Origin: Leuconostoc gelidum subsp. gelidum KCTC 3527
GTDB lineage: Bacteria > Bacillota > Bacilli > Lactobacillales > Lactobacillaceae
Length of the DNA: 51,554 nt
NCBI RefSeq assembly: GCF_000166715.1
Contig: NZ_AEMI01000039.1
Span: forward strand, 1-51,554
Reading direction: 5' to 3'
This document shows positions 20,857 to 30,246 of this stretch, piece after piece. A model generated the notes under the pieces. The model saw only the letters and a program-made list of their open reading frames with translations, made no database searches and had not been told where the DNA came from. The stretch's first letter is position 1; every line of letters starts with the position of its first letter. A program made the translations under genes and the position numbers.

Positions 20857-21213
20857 ATGGCTGAACAAATTACTTCAGCTCGCGCGACAGCTAAGATCGT
20901 TCGCGTTGCCCCACGTAAGGCACGCCTAGTTCTTGATACAATTCGTCGTAAGAGCGTTAACGAAGCATATGCAATTTTGAAGTTCCTACCTAACACTTCT
21001 ACTGAAGATATTTACAAGGTTTTGAACTCAGCAGTTGCTAATGCTGAAAACAACTTCTCATTAGACCGAGAAGATCTTATCGTGAAGGAAGCCTTTGCTA
21101 ATGAAGGACCAACGCTTAAGCGTTTCCGTCCTCGTGCCAAAGGTTCTGCTTCACCTATCAACAAGCGTACAAGTCACATCACTATTGTGGTTGCTGAGAA
21201 GGAGGCAAAGTAA
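20857..21213 (+). CDS. rplV: 50S ribosomal protein L22
   Basis: L22 lines the exit tunnel with a long beta hairpin, seen here as [20 protein letters not shown], the region changed in some macrolide-resistant strains; it looks unaltered in length. The 118 residues follow AAGGAGGAAATTGAAAA. The stop overlaps the rpsC start (TAATG). Confidence 0.98.
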   Translation: MAEQITSARATAKIVRVAPRKARLVLDTIRRKSVNEAYAILKFLPNTSTEDIYKVLNSAVANAENNFSLDREDLIVKEAFANEGPTLKRFRPRAKGSASPINKRTSHITIVVAEKEAK

Positions 21214-21884
21214 TGGGTCAAAAGATTAACCCTACTGGATTCCGTGTCGGCGTTATTCGCGACTGGGATGCAAAGTGGTTTGCTGACAAGGCTGATTATG
21301 CTAACCAACTTCACGAAGACTTACGTATTCGTAAGTATATCGAAAAGAACTTAGCTGACGCCGCAGTTGATCGCATCGAAATCGAACGCAGCACGAAATC
21401 ACGTGTTGATGTTTCTGTCCATACTGCCAAGCCAGGAATGGTTATTGGTAAAGGTGGTTCTGAGGTTGAAAAGCTTCGTACACAGTTGGCTAAGTTGACT
21501 GATGTTGATGAAAAGGGACGCTCAAAGCGTGTCTTCATCAACATCGTTGAAATCAAAAAGCCTGATTTGTCTGCACACTTAGTTGGGCAACAAATTGCTG
21601 GTGACCTAGAACGTCGCGTGGCTTTCCGTCGTGCAATGCGTGGCGCAATCCAACGTGCAACACGTTCAGGTGCCAAGGGTATAAAAGTTATGGTTTCAGG
21701 TCGTTTGAATGGTGCAGATATTGCCCGTATTGAACAGTATACTGAAGGCACTGTGCCTTTGCATACTTTACGCGCTGATATTGACTACTCATGGGACGAA
21801 GCAATGACTGCTTATGGTAACTTGGGCATTAAAACTTGGATTTATCGTGGTGATATTTTACCACAAAAAAAGAACAGTAAGTAA
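21213..21884 (+). CDS. rpsC: 30S ribosomal protein S3
   Basis: S3 helps form the mRNA entry tunnel. It has an N-terminal KH domain with [15 protein letters not shown] and a C-terminal domain. The 223 residues end [10 protein letters not shown]. Its ATG overlaps the rplV stop, and GAGAAGGAGGCAAAG lies within the end of rplV, giving coupled translation. Confidence 0.98.
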   Translation: MGQKINPTGFRVGVIRDWDAKWFADKADYANQLHEDLRIRKYIEKNLADAAVDRIEIERSTKSRVDVSVHTAKPGMVIGKGGSEVEKLRTQLAKLTDVDEKGRSKRVFINIVEIKKPDLSAHLVGQQIAGDLERRVAFRRAMRGAIQRATRSGAKGIKVMVSGRLNGADIARIEQYTEGTVPLHTLRADIDYSWDEAMTAYGNLGIKTWIYRGDILPQKKNSK

Positions 21885-21898
21885 GGAGGGAAGCGAAC

Positions 21899-22312
21899 AT
21901 GTTAGTACCAAAGCGTGTTAAATTCCGTCGTGTACACCGTGGTCACATGCGTGGCGAAGCAAAAGGTGGAAAGATGGTAACGTTCGGTGATTTTGGCTTA
22001 CAAGCAACAACATCAAGCTGGATTACAAGTCGTCAAATTGAAGCTGCCCGTATTGCAATAACACGTTATATGAAACGTGGAGGTAAGGTTTGGATTAAAA
22101 TCTTCCCCCACAAGTCATATACATCTAAAGGTGTTGGTGTTCGAATGGGTAACGGTAAAGGTGCACCCGAAGGTTGGGTAGAACCAGTTAAACGTGGCAA
22201 GGTAATGTTTGAAGTGGCAGGAGTTTCTGAAGCGACTGCACGTGAAGCATTACGTTTGGCACAACACAAGTTGCCTGTACGTACAAAGATTATTGCTCGG
22301 GAGGCTGAATAA
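21899..22312 (+). CDS. rplP: 50S ribosomal protein L16
   Basis: L16 helps place the A-site tRNA on the 50S subunit. The 137 residues hold [15 protein letters not shown] and the conserved [19 protein letters not shown] loop. AAGGAGGGAAGCGAAC precedes the ATG. Its TAA overlaps the rpmC ATG by one base. Confidence 0.98.
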   Translation: MLVPKRVKFRRVHRGHMRGEAKGGKMVTFGDFGLQATTSSWITSRQIEAARIAITRYMKRGGKVWIKIFPHKSYTSKGVGVRMGNGKGAPEGWVEPVKRGKVMFEVAGVSEATAREALRLAQHKLPVRTKIIAREAE

Positions 22313-22518
22313 TGGCTAAAGCAAGTGAATTGAAAGAATTGTCACTTGCGGATTTGCAAAAGCGCGAAGCCGAATTCAAGGAAGAATTATTCAACCTACG
22401 TTTTCAATTGGCTACTGGTCAACTTGAAAACACGGCGCGTATCGCACAAGTTCGTAAGGACATCGCACGAGTTAAAACAGTTATTCGTGCACAAGAATTG
22501 GCAAACGCCAGTAAATAA
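22312..22518 (+). CDS. rpmC: 50S ribosomal protein L29
   Basis: L29 is a small helical protein next to L23 at the tunnel exit. The 68 residues ([20 protein letters not shown]) match the family hairpin of helices, including the [19 protein letters not shown] block. It starts within the rplP stop codon and has GGGAGGCTG just upstream. Confidence 0.97.
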   Translation: MAKASELKELSLADLQKREAEFKEELFNLRFQLATGQLENTARIAQVRKDIARVKTVIRAQELANASK

Positions 22519-22540
22519 GACGAAAGGAAGAAGCTGAAAA

Positions 22541-22807
22541 ATGAGTGAAGAACGTAATGCTCGAAAAGTTTACCAAGGCCGTGTCGTTTCAGATAAGATG
22601 GACAAGACAATTACTGTCGCTGTTGATACTTATGTAACACATGCAGTCTATGGCAAGCGAGTTAAGTACACGAAGAAGTTTAAAACCCATGATGAAAACA
22701 ATAGCGCTAAGATGAATGATATTGTTCAAATTATGGAAACACGTCCTTTGTCTGCAACTAAGCACTTCCGTTTGGTTAAGATCGTTGAAGAGGCAGTAGT
22801 TCTCTAA
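22541..22807 (+). CDS. rpsQ: 30S ribosomal protein S17
   Basis: S17 is an early-binding 30S protein with an OB fold. The 88 residues hold [19 protein letters not shown] and the [19 protein letters not shown] block. CGAAAGGAAGAAGCTGAAAA precedes the ATG. It ends the S10 part before rplN. Confidence 0.98.
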   Translation: MSEERNARKVYQGRVVSDKMDKTITVAVDTYVTHAVYGKRVKYTKKFKTHDENNSAKMNDIVQIMETRPLSATKHFRLVKIVEEAVVL

Positions 22808-22859
22808 TTCGTTCGGTACTAAATCGTCGTAATTAATTGCTAACTAAGGAGGAAGAACC

Positions 22860-23228
22860 ATGATTCAACAAGAGAGTCGTTTAAAAGTGGCTGACAACTC
22901 TGGCGCACGTGAAATCTTAACGATTAAAGTGCTCGGTGGTTCAGGCCGTAAGTTTGCAGGTGTAGGTGACATGATTGTTGCTACAGTTAAGCAAGCTATC
23001 CCTGGTGGTAACGTAAAGAAGGGTGACGTCGTTAAGGCTGTTATCGTTCGTACTGTTTCTGACGTTCGTCGTACAGATGGTTCATACATCAATTTTGATG
23101 AAAATGCCGCTGTTATCGTGAAGGAAGATAAGTCACCAGTTGGTACACGTATTTTTGGTCCTGTTGCACGTGAATTGCGTGACAGTGATTTCATGCGTAT
23201 CGTTTCATTGGCACCAGAAGTGCTCTAA
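22860..23228 (+). CDS. rplN: 50S ribosomal protein L14
   Basis: L14 forms bridges to 16S rRNA. The 122 residues open [19 protein letters not shown] and contain [31 protein letters not shown] precedes the ATG. It is the first gene of the spc block. Confidence 0.98.
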   Translation: MIQQESRLKVADNSGAREILTIKVLGGSGRKFAGVGDMIVATVKQAIPGGNVKKGDVVKAVIVRTVSDVRRTDGSYINFDENAAVIVKEDKSPVGTRIFGPVARELRDSDFMRIVSLAPEVL

Positions 23229-23251
23229 TACTGACAAGGAGGAGCCAAAAC

Positions 23252-23560
23252 ATGTTTGTAAAAACAGGTGATAAGGTTCGCGTCATTGCCGGCAAAGATA
23301 AGGGAAAAGAAGGCACAATTACTAAGATTGTTGCTGGAAAAGATCGCGTAGTTGTCGAAGGCGTGAACATCGTTAAGAAGCATCAAAAGCCTTCTAACGA
23401 ATACCCACAAGGTGGTGTTATCGATATTGAAGCACCTATCCACGTATCAAACGTGCAACTGCTTGACCCTTCAACTAATGAACCAACTAAAGTTGCGTTT
23501 AAAATTGAAGAAGGCAAAAAAGTTCGCGTATCTAAAAAGTCTGGTAACGTACTAGGCTAA
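23252..23560 (+). CDS. rplX: 50S ribosomal protein L24
   Basis: L24 starts 50S assembly. The KOW motif reads [16 protein letters not shown] and is followed by [20 protein letters not shown]. The 102 residues are normal. CAAGGAGGAGCC precedes the ATG. Confidence 0.98.
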   Translation: MFVKTGDKVRVIAGKDKGKEGTITKIVAGKDRVVVEGVNIVKKHQKPSNEYPQGGVIDIEAPIHVSNVQLLDPSTNEPTKVAFKIEEGKKVRVSKKSGNVLG

Positions 23561-23583
23561 TTTTGAAAGGTGAAATCATTTTC

Positions 23584-24126
23584 ATGGCTAACGCATTAAA
23601 AGAAAAATATGTTAATGAAGTTCAACCTGCTTTAATCGAAAAGTTTGGCTTTAAATCACCAATGCAAGCTCCTAAGATCGATAAAATTGTTCTTAATATG
23701 GGTGTTGGTGATGCGGTTTCAAACTCTAAGAACTTGGATGAAGCGGTTGAAGAATTGAAGTTGATTGCTGGTCAACAACCAGTTATCACAAAGGCAAAGA
23801 AATCAATCGCTGGTTTCCGTTTGCGTGAAGGTATGTCAATCGGAACTAAGGTTACATTGCGCGGGCAGCGTATGTATGAATTCTTAGACAAGTTGATTAA
23901 CATTTCATTACCTCGTGTTCGCGATTTCCGAGGTGTATCATCAAAGGCCTTCGATGGTCGAGGTAACTACACTTTAGGTATTCGTGAACAACTAATCTTC
24001 CCCGAAATCGATTTTGATAAAGTTAACCGCGTTCGCGGATTAGATATTGTTGTTGTTACAACAGCACAAAACGATGAAGAAGGTCGTGAATTGTTGACAC
24101 TCTTAGGAATGCCATTTACTAAGTAA
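23584..24126 (+). CDS. rplE: 50S ribosomal protein L5
   Basis: L5 binds 5S rRNA and contacts the P-site tRNA. The 180 residues run from [20 protein letters not shown] to [11 protein letters not shown] chose ATG 23584, 11 bases after AAAGGTG, rather than an upstream TTG. Normally rpsN follows directly; here the next 142 bases hold a terminator and a -10 element instead. Confidence 0.97.
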   Translation: MANALKEKYVNEVQPALIEKFGFKSPMQAPKIDKIVLNMGVGDAVSNSKNLDEAVEELKLIAGQQPVITKAKKSIAGFRLREGMSIGTKVTLRGQRMYEFLDKLINISLPRVRDFRGVSSKAFDGRGNYTLGIREQLIFPEIDFDKVNRVRGLDIVVVTTAQNDEEGRELLTLLGMPFTK

Positions 24127-24136
24127 TTGTATTCTA

Positions 24137-24181
24137 AAAACGACTGTCGCTCTTAAAATTAAATAGAGTGACACGTTTTTA
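24137..24181 (+). terminator. Terminator between rplE and rpsH
   Basis: AAAACGACTGTC and GCTCT pair, with small bulges, with AGAGTGACACGTTTTT about 15 bases downstream, ending in a T run. It occupies the place where rpsN is usually found. Confidence 0.65.
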
Positions 24182-24203
24182 ACTGTAATTGACTGAAATA
24201 GTC

Positions 24204-24209
24204 TATAAT
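24204..24209 (+). promoter_or_regulatory. -10 element of a likely internal spc promoter
   Basis: A perfect TATAAT lies 59 bases before rpsH and just after the terminator. A fair -35 (TTAACT) is 19 bases upstream; TTGACT is closer but only nine bases away. Together they suggest that transcription restarts at rpsH. Confidence 0.5.
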
Positions 24210-24268
24210 AGTTAAGAGCGTGTCATTTAATTATGTCTCGTTCAAAAATTAAAGGAGGATATCGATAG

Positions 24269-24667
24269 ATGTCTATGACTGATCCAATTGCTGACTTATT
24301 GACACGTATTCGTAACGCCAATTTGGCTCACCGCGAAATTGTTGAAATTCCAGCATCGAAAATTAAAAAGAGTATCGCTGAAATCTTGAAATCAGAAGGT
24401 TTTATCCGCGACGTAGAGTACATTGAAGATAACAAGCAAGGTGTTATTCGTGTATTTCTGAAGTACGGTGAAGAACGTAATCGTGTGATTACAGGAATTA
24501 AGCGTATCTCAAAGCCCGGTTTGCGTAAGTATGCTAAATCTGATTCATTACCAAAGGTTTTGAATGGGTTAGGTATTGCTATTATCTCGACTTCAGTTGG
24601 TGTTATTACTGACAAAGAAGCACGTTCAAAGCAAATTGGCGGCGAAATTCTCGCTTACGTTTGGTAA
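24269..24667 (+). CDS. rpsH: 30S ribosomal protein S8
   Basis: S8 binds the central 16S domain and in E. coli represses the spc operon. The 132 residues contain the C-terminal block [38 protein letters not shown] precedes the ATG; a second ATG two codons later (MTDPIADLL) is an alternative. A 12-codon reading frame (24233-24268) ends exactly one base before the start. Confidence 0.97.
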   Translation: MSMTDPIADLLTRIRNANLAHREIVEIPASKIKKSIAEILKSEGFIRDVEYIEDNKQGVIRVFLKYGEERNRVITGIKRISKPGLRKYAKSDSLPKVLNGLGIAIISTSVGVITDKEARSKQIGGEILAYVW

Positions 24668-24691
24668 TATATCTAAGAAAGGAGACTTACC

Positions 24692-25228
24692 ATGAGCCGT
24701 ATTGGAAATAAAGTAATTACATTGCCAACAAATGTTGAAGTATCTCAAGAAGGTACTGTTGTTACTGTTAAGGGACCGAAGGGAACATTGTCTCGTGACA
24801 TTGCTTCACAAATTTCAATGTCTGTTGAAGGTACTACTGTAGCGTTTTCACGTCAAAGTGAAGACAACAAGACAAAAGCTTTGCATGGTACTACTCGTGC
24901 AAACGTTGCTAACATGGTTGAAGGTGTTTCTAATGGATTCACCAAAACTTTGAAGCTTGTCGGTGTTGGTTATCGCGCAGCAAAGTCAGGTTCGAAATTG
25001 ACTTTGGCTGTTGGCTATTCACATCCCGTTGACTTTGAAGAACGTGAAGATTTGACAGTTGAAGTGCCCGATGCATTGACTATTAAAATTTCAGGTATCT
25101 CAAAGCAACGTGTTGGGGATTTGGCAGCTGAAATTCGTGCCGTACGTTCACCTGAACCTTATAAAGGTAAAGGTATTCGTTACGAAGGCGAAATTGTTCG
25201 TCGTAAGGAAGGTAAGACTGGTAAGTAA
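24692..25228 (+). CDS. rplF: 50S ribosomal protein L6
   Basis: L6 lies near the factor-binding site. It contains two repeated domains; the second holds [20 protein letters not shown]. The 178 residues are normal. AAGAAAGGAGACTTACC precedes the ATG. A 94-base gap with two hairpins separates it from rplR. Confidence 0.98.
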   Translation: MSRIGNKVITLPTNVEVSQEGTVVTVKGPKGTLSRDIASQISMSVEGTTVAFSRQSEDNKTKALHGTTRANVANMVEGVSNGFTKTLKLVGVGYRAAKSGSKLTLAVGYSHPVDFEEREDLTVEVPDALTIKISGISKQRVGDLAAEIRAVRSPEPYKGKGIRYEGEIVRRKEGKTGK

Positions 25229-25229
25229 A

Positions 25230-25302
25230 AGAATATTATATTCTCTTACTTCATCAGTGTTATTTTCATCATAAATAATAAATTTATAATGGCATAAGCC
25301 AT
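25230..25302 (+). promoter_or_regulatory. Hairpins and -10-like site between rplF and rplR
   Basis: AGAATA and TATTCT (25230-25244) pair around TTA; ATGGC and GCCAT pair around ATAA near 25289-25302. TATAAT occurs at 25285-25290 without a clear -35. The gap is long for a spc operon and may hold an internal promoter. Confidence 0.35.
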
Positions 25303-25322
25303 AAGAAAAGGAAAGCACAGCT

Positions 25323-25676
25323 ATGATTTCAAAACCAGATAAAAATAAGCTTCGCGTAAAGCGTCATAAGCGCGTCCGCGGTAAGATTTCTGGTACTGCT
25401 GCTCGCCCACGTTTGAACGTATTTCGTTCTAATGCAAACATCTACGCGCAATTAATTGATGACGTAGCGGGTGTAACGCTAGCAAGTGCCTCAAGCCATG
25501 ATACAGAAGTATCAGGTACAAAAACAGAACAAGCAACTAAAGTTGGTGAATTGATCGCTACACGTGGGAAAACTGCAGGATTAGAAGATATTATCTTTGA
25601 TCGTGGTGGTTACTTGTACCATGGTCGTGTTCAAGCATTGGCAGAAGCAGCCCGTGAAAACGGCTTGAAGTTCTAA
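25323..25676 (+). CDS. rplR: 50S ribosomal protein L18
   Basis: L18 brings 5S rRNA to the 50S subunit. The 117 residues include [20 protein letters not shown] and the C-terminal [37 protein letters not shown] precedes the ATG. Confidence 0.98.
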   Translation: MISKPDKNKLRVKRHKRVRGKISGTAARPRLNVFRSNANIYAQLIDDVAGVTLASASSHDTEVSGTKTEQATKVGELIATRGKTAGLEDIIFDRGGYLYHGRVQALAEAARENGLKF

Positions 25677-25695
25677 AGAAAGGAGGAATATAAAA

Positions 25696-26202
25696 ATGGT
25701 TGAATTCGTTAACCCTAAGTCACTTGGTGAGTTAGAAGAAAACGTGGTTGCTATTAATCGTGTTACGAAAGTTGTCAAAGGTGGCCGTCGTTTGCGTTTT
25801 GCAGCGTTGGTTGTCGTAGGTGACAAGCAAGGACACGTTGGTTTCGGTACTGGTAAAGCACAGGAAGTTCCTGAAGCTATCCGTAAAGCTATTGAAGATG
25901 CTAAGCGCAAGTTGATCACTGTTCCTACAGTATCTACAACTATTCCTCACGACGTTCTTGGCGTATGGGGCGGTGGTAAGATTTTGGTCAAACCAGCTGA
26001 AGAAGGTTCAGGTGTTGCTGCTGGTGGTGCTGCACGTTCTGTTATGGAATTAGCAGGTATCACAGATGTGACTGCGAAGTCACTTGGGTCATCAACACCA
26101 GTTAACGTTGTTCGTGCAACTTTTGATGCTTTGACAAGCTTAAAAGATGCAGAACAAGTAGCAGCTTTGCGTGGTGTTTCTTTGGAACACTTGGCTGAAT
26201 AA
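25696..26202 (+). CDS. rpsE: 30S ribosomal protein S5
   Basis: S5 shapes the mRNA entry and affects decoding fidelity. The loop linked to spectinomycin action ([20 protein letters not shown]) is intact, followed by [18 protein letters not shown]. The 168 residues follow AGAAAGGAGGAATATAAAA. Confidence 0.98.
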   Translation: MVEFVNPKSLGELEENVVAINRVTKVVKGGRRLRFAALVVVGDKQGHVGFGTGKAQEVPEAIRKAIEDAKRKLITVPTVSTTIPHDVLGVWGGGKILVKPAEEGSGVAAGGAARSVMELAGITDVTAKSLGSSTPVNVVRATFDALTSLKDAEQVAALRGVSLEHLAE

Positions 26203-26213
26203 GGAGCGATAAA

Positions 26214-26396
26214 ATGGCTGATTTGAAAATCACTTTGATTAAGAGTGTGGCTCATCGTTTACCTAAGCAACGCACGATTGTTAAGTCTCTTGGACTTGGC
26301 CGTGTATCTAGCTCAGTGGTGAAGCCTAATAACGAAGCTACCCGTGGCGCAATTTTTCATATTGCACATTTGGTAAGTGTTGAAGAAGTAAAGTAA
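26214..26396 (+). CDS. rpmD: 50S ribosomal protein L30
   Basis: L30 is a small 50S protein of 60 residues. [20 protein letters not shown] and the [13 protein letters not shown] region match the family. TAAGGAGCGATAAA precedes the ATG, 11 bases after rpsE. Confidence 0.97.
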   Translation: MADLKITLIKSVAHRLPKQRTIVKSLGLGRVSSSVVKPNNEATRGAIFHIAHLVSVEEVK

Positions 26397-26424
26397 TAAC
26401 AATTAAAATAGGAGGTACCGAAAG

Positions 26425-26859
26425 ATGAACTTGAACGAATTACAACCTGCTGAAGGTTCACGCAAGTTACGTAACCGTGTCGGTCGCGGTACGTCATCAG
26501 GAAACGGTAAGACATCTGGACGTGGTCAAAAGGGTCAAAAAGCCCGTGGCAAAGTGCGTTTAGGTTTCGAAGGTGGTCAAATGCCTTTGTACCGTCGTAT
26601 TCCTAAGCGTGGATTTACAAACATTTCACGCAAGGAATTTGCTGTGGTTAACTTGGAAAAGTTAAATATATTTACAGATGGCACAGAAATCACACCAACA
26701 CTTTTGATTGAGAATGGTATTGTTAAAAACCAAAAATCAGGGATCAAAATTTTGGCTGTTGGTCAACTTGACAAAAAGCTAATTGTTAAGGCTCATAAGT
26801 TTTCAAGCGCTGCTAAGGCTGCTATTGAACAAGCCGGTGGATCGACTGAGGTGATTTAA
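26425..26859 (+). CDS. rplO: 50S ribosomal protein L15
   Basis: L15 is a late 50S assembly protein. The N-terminal glycine- and arginine-rich arm ([20 protein letters not shown]) is typical, followed by the globular domain. The 144 residues are normal. AGGAGGTACCGAAAG precedes the ATG. Its TAA overlaps the secY ATG by one base. Confidence 0.98.
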   Translation: MNLNELQPAEGSRKLRNRVGRGTSSGNGKTSGRGQKGQKARGKVRLGFEGGQMPLYRRIPKRGFTNISRKEFAVVNLEKLNIFTDGTEITPTLLIENGIVKNQKSGIKILAVGQLDKKLIVKAHKFSSAAKAAIEQAGGSTEVI

Positions 26860-28193
26860 TGCTACGCACGTTATTTAATGCAGTACGTGAAAAAGATATT
26901 CGTAGAAAGATGGGCTGGACACTTCTAATTTTGTTTATTTACAGAATTGGGACACATATTACTGTGCCAGGTGTCAACCCATCAGCTATGGCGAATATGG
27001 CTAACTCAGGATTGATGAATATTTTAAATATCTTTTCTGGTGGTGGCTTGATGAATTATTCATTGTTTGCAATGGGTGTTTCACCATACGTGACGGCACA
27101 AATTGTTGTGCAACTTTTGCAATTAGATATCGTGCCTCGCTTTGTTGAATGGAGTAAGCAAGGGGAAGTTGGACGACGAAAGTTGAACAACGCCACACGC
27201 TGGTTAACACTTGTACTTGCTTTTGTCCAATCTGTTGGTATTACAGCAGGATTCAATTCACTTTCTGCTTATGGTTTAGTTAATCAAACGAATAATGCGA
27301 TGTCTTTTGTTATAATTGGATCGGTTATGACTATTGGAACTTTTTTTGCCATGTGGCTTGGAGAAATGATTACTGAAAAAGGTCTTGGAAACGGTGTTTC
27401 TATGATTATTTTTGCCGGAATTATTGCGCAAGCACCAGAAGGTTTGTATGAAATTTTTCGAGAAAATATATTACAAGCTGGATCAGGTGATTTAACCAAT
27501 GGTATTGTTTTCATGATTGTGTTAGTTATAGCAATGATTTTAGTTATTGCAGTTACAACATGGTTTTATGAGGCAACACGTCGGTTACAAATGCAGTACA
27601 CACGTTCTGCAACCTCATATGGCAGCGAAGCATATTTGCCCCTGAAAGTTAATGTTTCAGGTGTTATTCCAGTAATCTTTGCCTCATCATTTATTAGTAC
27701 ACCGCAAACAATTATGATGGCATTTCAAGAAAAATATGCATCAGCGCAATGGTATCAAGTGTTGCAACAAATTTTTAGTATGACAACATTGCCTGGTGCG
27801 ATTTTGTATACTGTATTAATTATTGTATTCACTTATTTCTATGCATTTGTGCAAGTTAATCCAGAAAAACTATCTGAAAATTTGCAAAAGCAAGGGGCAT
27901 ACATTGTTGGTGTTCGTCCTGGTGATGAGACAAAATCGTTTGTTTCACAATTACTGTTAAATTTAAGCTTTGTTGGATCAATTTTCTTAGGGTTTGTTGC
28001 ATTGGTACCACTTATTGCCTCAAATATTTGGGGTCTAAATGAAAAAATAGGTTTGGGTGGTACTAGTTTGCTTATTGCCATTGGTGTTGCACTAGATTTA
28101 ATCAGGCAAATTGATGGTTTGATGCAAAAAAGAAATTATATTGGGTTTATTACCAAAAATCAGTTAGCAAATCGGGAGGCAACTAATGGTTAA
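26859..28193 (+). CDS. secY: Protein translocase channel SecY
   Basis: SecY is the membrane pore used by SecA. The 444 residues show ten hydrophobic segments; [20 protein letters not shown] and the [17 protein letters not shown] block are family hallmarks, and the C5 loop before [10 protein letters not shown] is present. It starts within the rplO stop and its end overlaps adk by eight bases, so ribosomal, secretion and adk genes form one unit. Confidence 0.98.
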   Translation: MLRTLFNAVREKDIRRKMGWTLLILFIYRIGTHITVPGVNPSAMANMANSGLMNILNIFSGGGLMNYSLFAMGVSPYVTAQIVVQLLQLDIVPRFVEWSKQGEVGRRKLNNATRWLTLVLAFVQSVGITAGFNSLSAYGLVNQTNNAMSFVIIGSVMTIGTFFAMWLGEMITEKGLGNGVSMIIFAGIIAQAPEGLYEIFRENILQAGSGDLTNGIVFMIVLVIAMILVIAVTTWFYEATRRLQMQYTRSATSYGSEAYLPLKVNVSGVIPVIFASSFISTPQTIMMAFQEKYASAQWYQVLQQIFSMTTLPGAILYTVLIIVFTYFYAFVQVNPEKLSENLQKQGAYIVGVRPGDETKSFVSQLLLNLSFVGSIFLGFVALVPLIASNIWGLNEKIGLGGTSLLIAIGVALDLIRQIDGLMQKRNYIGFITKNQLANREATNG

Positions 28194-28749
28194 AAATTTA
28201 ATTTTGTTGGGTTTGCCCGGTGCCGGTAAAGGTACACAAGCAGACTTTATTGTTAAGGATTACGCAACGGTACACATCTCAACAGGAGATATTTTCCGAG
28301 CGAACTTAACTAATAATACAGAATTGGGTGAAAGAGCACGCGAATATATGGATGCTGGAAACCTAGTTCCTGACGAGATTACAAACGCAATGGTTGCTGA
28401 TCGTTTAAGTCAAGCAGATGTTGAAACAGATGGTTTCATGTTAGATGGATATCCACGTAATGAGGCACAAGCTGAATTTTTGGATGACTACTTATCTGAA
28501 ACTGGAAAATCAATTTTGGCTACGCTTTACTTTAAAGTTTCTGATTCATTATTGCGCGAACGTCTCTTGGGACGTGGGCGCGCAGATGATACACCCGAAG
28601 TTATTGACAACCGTTTAGAAGTCAATAAAGCAGCTAATTTGCCTTTAGTAAATTATTACAAAAAAGCAGGTATTTTGCACACAATCGATGGCGGTCGTGA
28701 ACTGACTGAGGTGTATCATGATGTGAGAAATGTTTTAGATAGCTTATGA
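28186..28749 (+). CDS. adk: Adenylate kinase (short-lid form)
   Basis: It interconverts ATP, AMP and ADP. The P-loop reads [10 protein letters not shown] and the AMP-binding region has HISTGDIFR and [12 protein letters not shown]. With 187 residues it is the short form: after [18 protein letters not shown] there is no zinc-binding cysteine lid, unlike the ~215-residue enzymes of Bacillus and lactobacilli. The ATG overlaps the secY end (ATGGTTAA) and has CGGGAGGC upstream. The place after secY is standard in Firmicutes. Confidence 0.96.
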   Translation: MVKNLILLGLPGAGKGTQADFIVKDYATVHISTGDIFRANLTNNTELGERAREYMDAGNLVPDEITNAMVADRLSQADVETDGFMLDGYPRNEAQAEFLDDYLSETGKSILATLYFKVSDSLLRERLLGRGRADDTPEVIDNRLEVNKAANLPLVNYYKKAGILHTIDGGRELTEVYHDVRNVLDSL

Positions 28750-28766
28750 AAGTTTCTAAAATTACA

Positions 28767-28795
28767 TTGAGAAGTACCAGTATTTCTGGTATAAT
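28767..28795 (+). promoter_or_regulatory. Promoter upstream of infA
   Basis: TTGAGA at 28767-28772 and TATAAT at 28790-28795 are separated by 17 bases, with a TG just before the -10 (extended -10). This gives the infA/alpha block its own promoter. Confidence 0.75.
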
Positions 28796-28854
28796 TTGAT
28801 AGGTTAAGCACTTATCAGCAATGTTGAACATTATTAGCACAGGAGGTTAAGTGC

Positions 28855-29070
28855 ATGGCCAACGATGTCATCGAAATTGAAGGTAAAGTGAAAGAAACTT
28901 TACCAAATGCGATGTTCCAAGTAGAATTAGAAAATGGGGCGGTTATTTTAGCGCATGTTTCAGGTAAAATTCGTAAGAATTTTATTCGAATTTTGCCAGG
29001 TGATCGTGTCACAGTGGAAATGTCACCGTACGACTTAACAAAAGGTCGTATTACTTATCGTTTCCGTTAA
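28855..29070 (+). CDS. infA: Translation initiation factor IF-1
   Basis: IF-1 occupies the A site during initiation. The 71-residue S1-type OB fold ([37 protein letters not shown]) is complete. The ATG follows AGGAGGTTAAGTGC; TAAGTGC between the ribosome binding site and the start can pair with GCACTTA at 28808-28814, which may mask initiation. It is driven by the promoter at 28767. Confidence 0.97.
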   Translation: MANDVIEIEGKVKETLPNAMFQVELENGAVILAHVSGKIRKNFIRILPGDRVTVEMSPYDLTKGRITYRFR

Positions 29071-29115
29071 GAAGTGATTTGGAATAATCAGTTAACCGAA
29101 TAGGAGGAATCGATT

Positions 29116-29235
29116 ATGAAAGTACGCCCATCAGTTAAAAAGATGTGTGATGCTTGCCGTGTTATTAAGCGTAATGGTCGCACAATGATCATATGCTCAG
29201 CTAACCCAAAGCATAAGCAACGCGCTGGAAAGTAA
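29116..29235 (+). CDS. rpmJ: 50S ribosomal protein L36
   Basis: A 39-residue zinc-ribbon protein of the 50S subunit ([18 protein letters not shown] to KHKQRAGK). C11, C14 and C27 with H32 give the zinc site, so it is the metal-binding form. TAGGAGGAATCGATT precedes the ATG. It lies between infA and rpsM as usual. Confidence 0.96.
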   Translation: MKVRPSVKKMCDACRVIKRNGRTMIICSANPKHKQRAGK

Positions 29236-29311
29236 TTTTTCAGCACACTAAAAATTATTGTAAATAGACATAATTGTCATTTTCAAAATACTAATTAGGA
29301 GGTAAATTGTT

Positions 29312-29683
29312 ATGGCTCGTATAGCAGGTATTGATTTGCCACGTGACAAACGCATTGTCATTGGCTTAACTTACATCTACGGAATCGGTAATAATACTGC
29401 ACAAAAAGTGTTGGTTGAAGCAGGCGTTTCAGAAGACGTCCGTGTTCGTGATCTCTCAGCAGATCAAGAAGATGCCATCCGTGCAACAGTTGACAAGTTG
29501 GACTTACAACTTGAAGGTGACTTGCGTCGTAAAGTATCATTGGATATTAAAGGATTGCAAGAAATCGCTTCATACCGTGGCATTCGTCATCGTAAAGGGT
29601 TACCCGTTCATGGACAAAACACCAAGAACAACGCCCGTACACGTAAAGGCCCAGCTAAATCAATTGCTGGTAGAAAAAAATAA
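29312..29683 (+). CDS. rpsM: 30S ribosomal protein S13
   Basis: S13 bridges the subunits and touches the P-site tRNA. The 123 residues run from [20 protein letters not shown] to the basic tail [34 protein letters not shown] precedes the ATG. A hairpin with long A/T arms follows the stop. Confidence 0.98.
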   Translation: MARIAGIDLPRDKRIVIGLTYIYGIGNNTAQKVLVEAGVSEDVRVRDLSADQEDAIRATVDKLDLQLEGDLRRKVSLDIKGLQEIASYRGIRHRKGLPVHGQNTKNNARTRKGPAKSIAGRKK

Positions 29684-29702
29684 TTTAAAATTATTTTTTT
29701 CT
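29672..29702 (+). terminator. A/T hairpin after rpsM
   Basis: AAAAAAATAATTT at the rpsM end pairs with AAATTATTTTTTT, making a stem that overlaps the stop codon and ends in a seven-T run. It is AT-only and so a moderate terminator at best; S13 and S11 genes are usually joined without one. Confidence 0.55.
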
Positions 29703-29734
29703 GTTGTATCCTCATCGATATGACAAATGATTAT

Positions 29735-29773
29735 CGCAACCACAGTTGCGTATTGTTGGTTAAGAAATTAACC
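29735..29773 (+). promoter_or_regulatory. Two hairpins in the rpsK leader
   Basis: CGCAAC 29735-29740 pairs with GTTGCG 29745-29750. GGTTAA 29758-29763 pairs with TTAACC 29768-29773 around a GAAA tetraloop. They are compact and perfect and lie 41 bases before rpsK; a processing or protein-binding role is possible. Confidence 0.5.
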
Positions 29774-29813
29774 CGAAAAATTATACAAAAGTATTGAAAA
29801 GGAGGCAAACATT

Positions 29814-30200
29814 ATGGCAGGTCGTACAACGCGTAAGCGTCGTGTGAAAAAGAATATTGAAGCTGGTGTGGCTCACATTCATTCAACATTCAACAACACA
29901 ATCGTCATGATTACTGATGTCCAGGGTAACGCAGTTGCCTGGTCATCAGCTGGTGCACTTGGCTTCAAAGGAAGTCGTAAGTCAACACCATTCGCTGCTC
30001 AAATGGCAGCGGAAGCAGCAGCAAAGAGTGCCATGGAAATGAACATGAGCACTGTTGCGGTTACTGTTAAGGGACCAGGTTCTGGCCGTGAATCAGCTAT
30101 CCGTGCTTTGGCCGCAGCTGGCTTGGAAGTAACATCAATTAAAGATGTTACTCCAGTTCCCCACAACGGATCACGCCCACCAAAGCGTCGTCGTGTTTAA
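29814..30200 (+). CDS. rpsK: 30S ribosomal protein S11
   Basis: S11 forms part of the mRNA exit platform. The 128 residues hold [16 protein letters not shown] and the C-terminal [35 protein letters not shown] precedes the ATG. A 130-base gap from rpsM contains a terminator-like hairpin and two more stem-loops. Confidence 0.98.
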   Translation: MAGRTTRKRRVKKNIEAGVAHIHSTFNNTIVMITDVQGNAVAWSSAGALGFKGSRKSTPFAAQMAAEAAAKSAMEMNMSTVAVTVKGPGSGRESAIRALAAAGLEVTSIKDVTPVPHNGSRPPKRRRV

Positions 30201-30246
30201 TTGATTTTCATTGCTCTTGCTTTGAAAGAAGGGGTAAGAATTACAG

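Noticed and set aside
24233-24268. 12-codon frame directly before rpsH as a remnant of rpsN or leader peptide
   Set aside because: It shows no resemblance to S14, has no convincing ribosome binding site, and may be chance overlap with the rpsH ribosome binding site.
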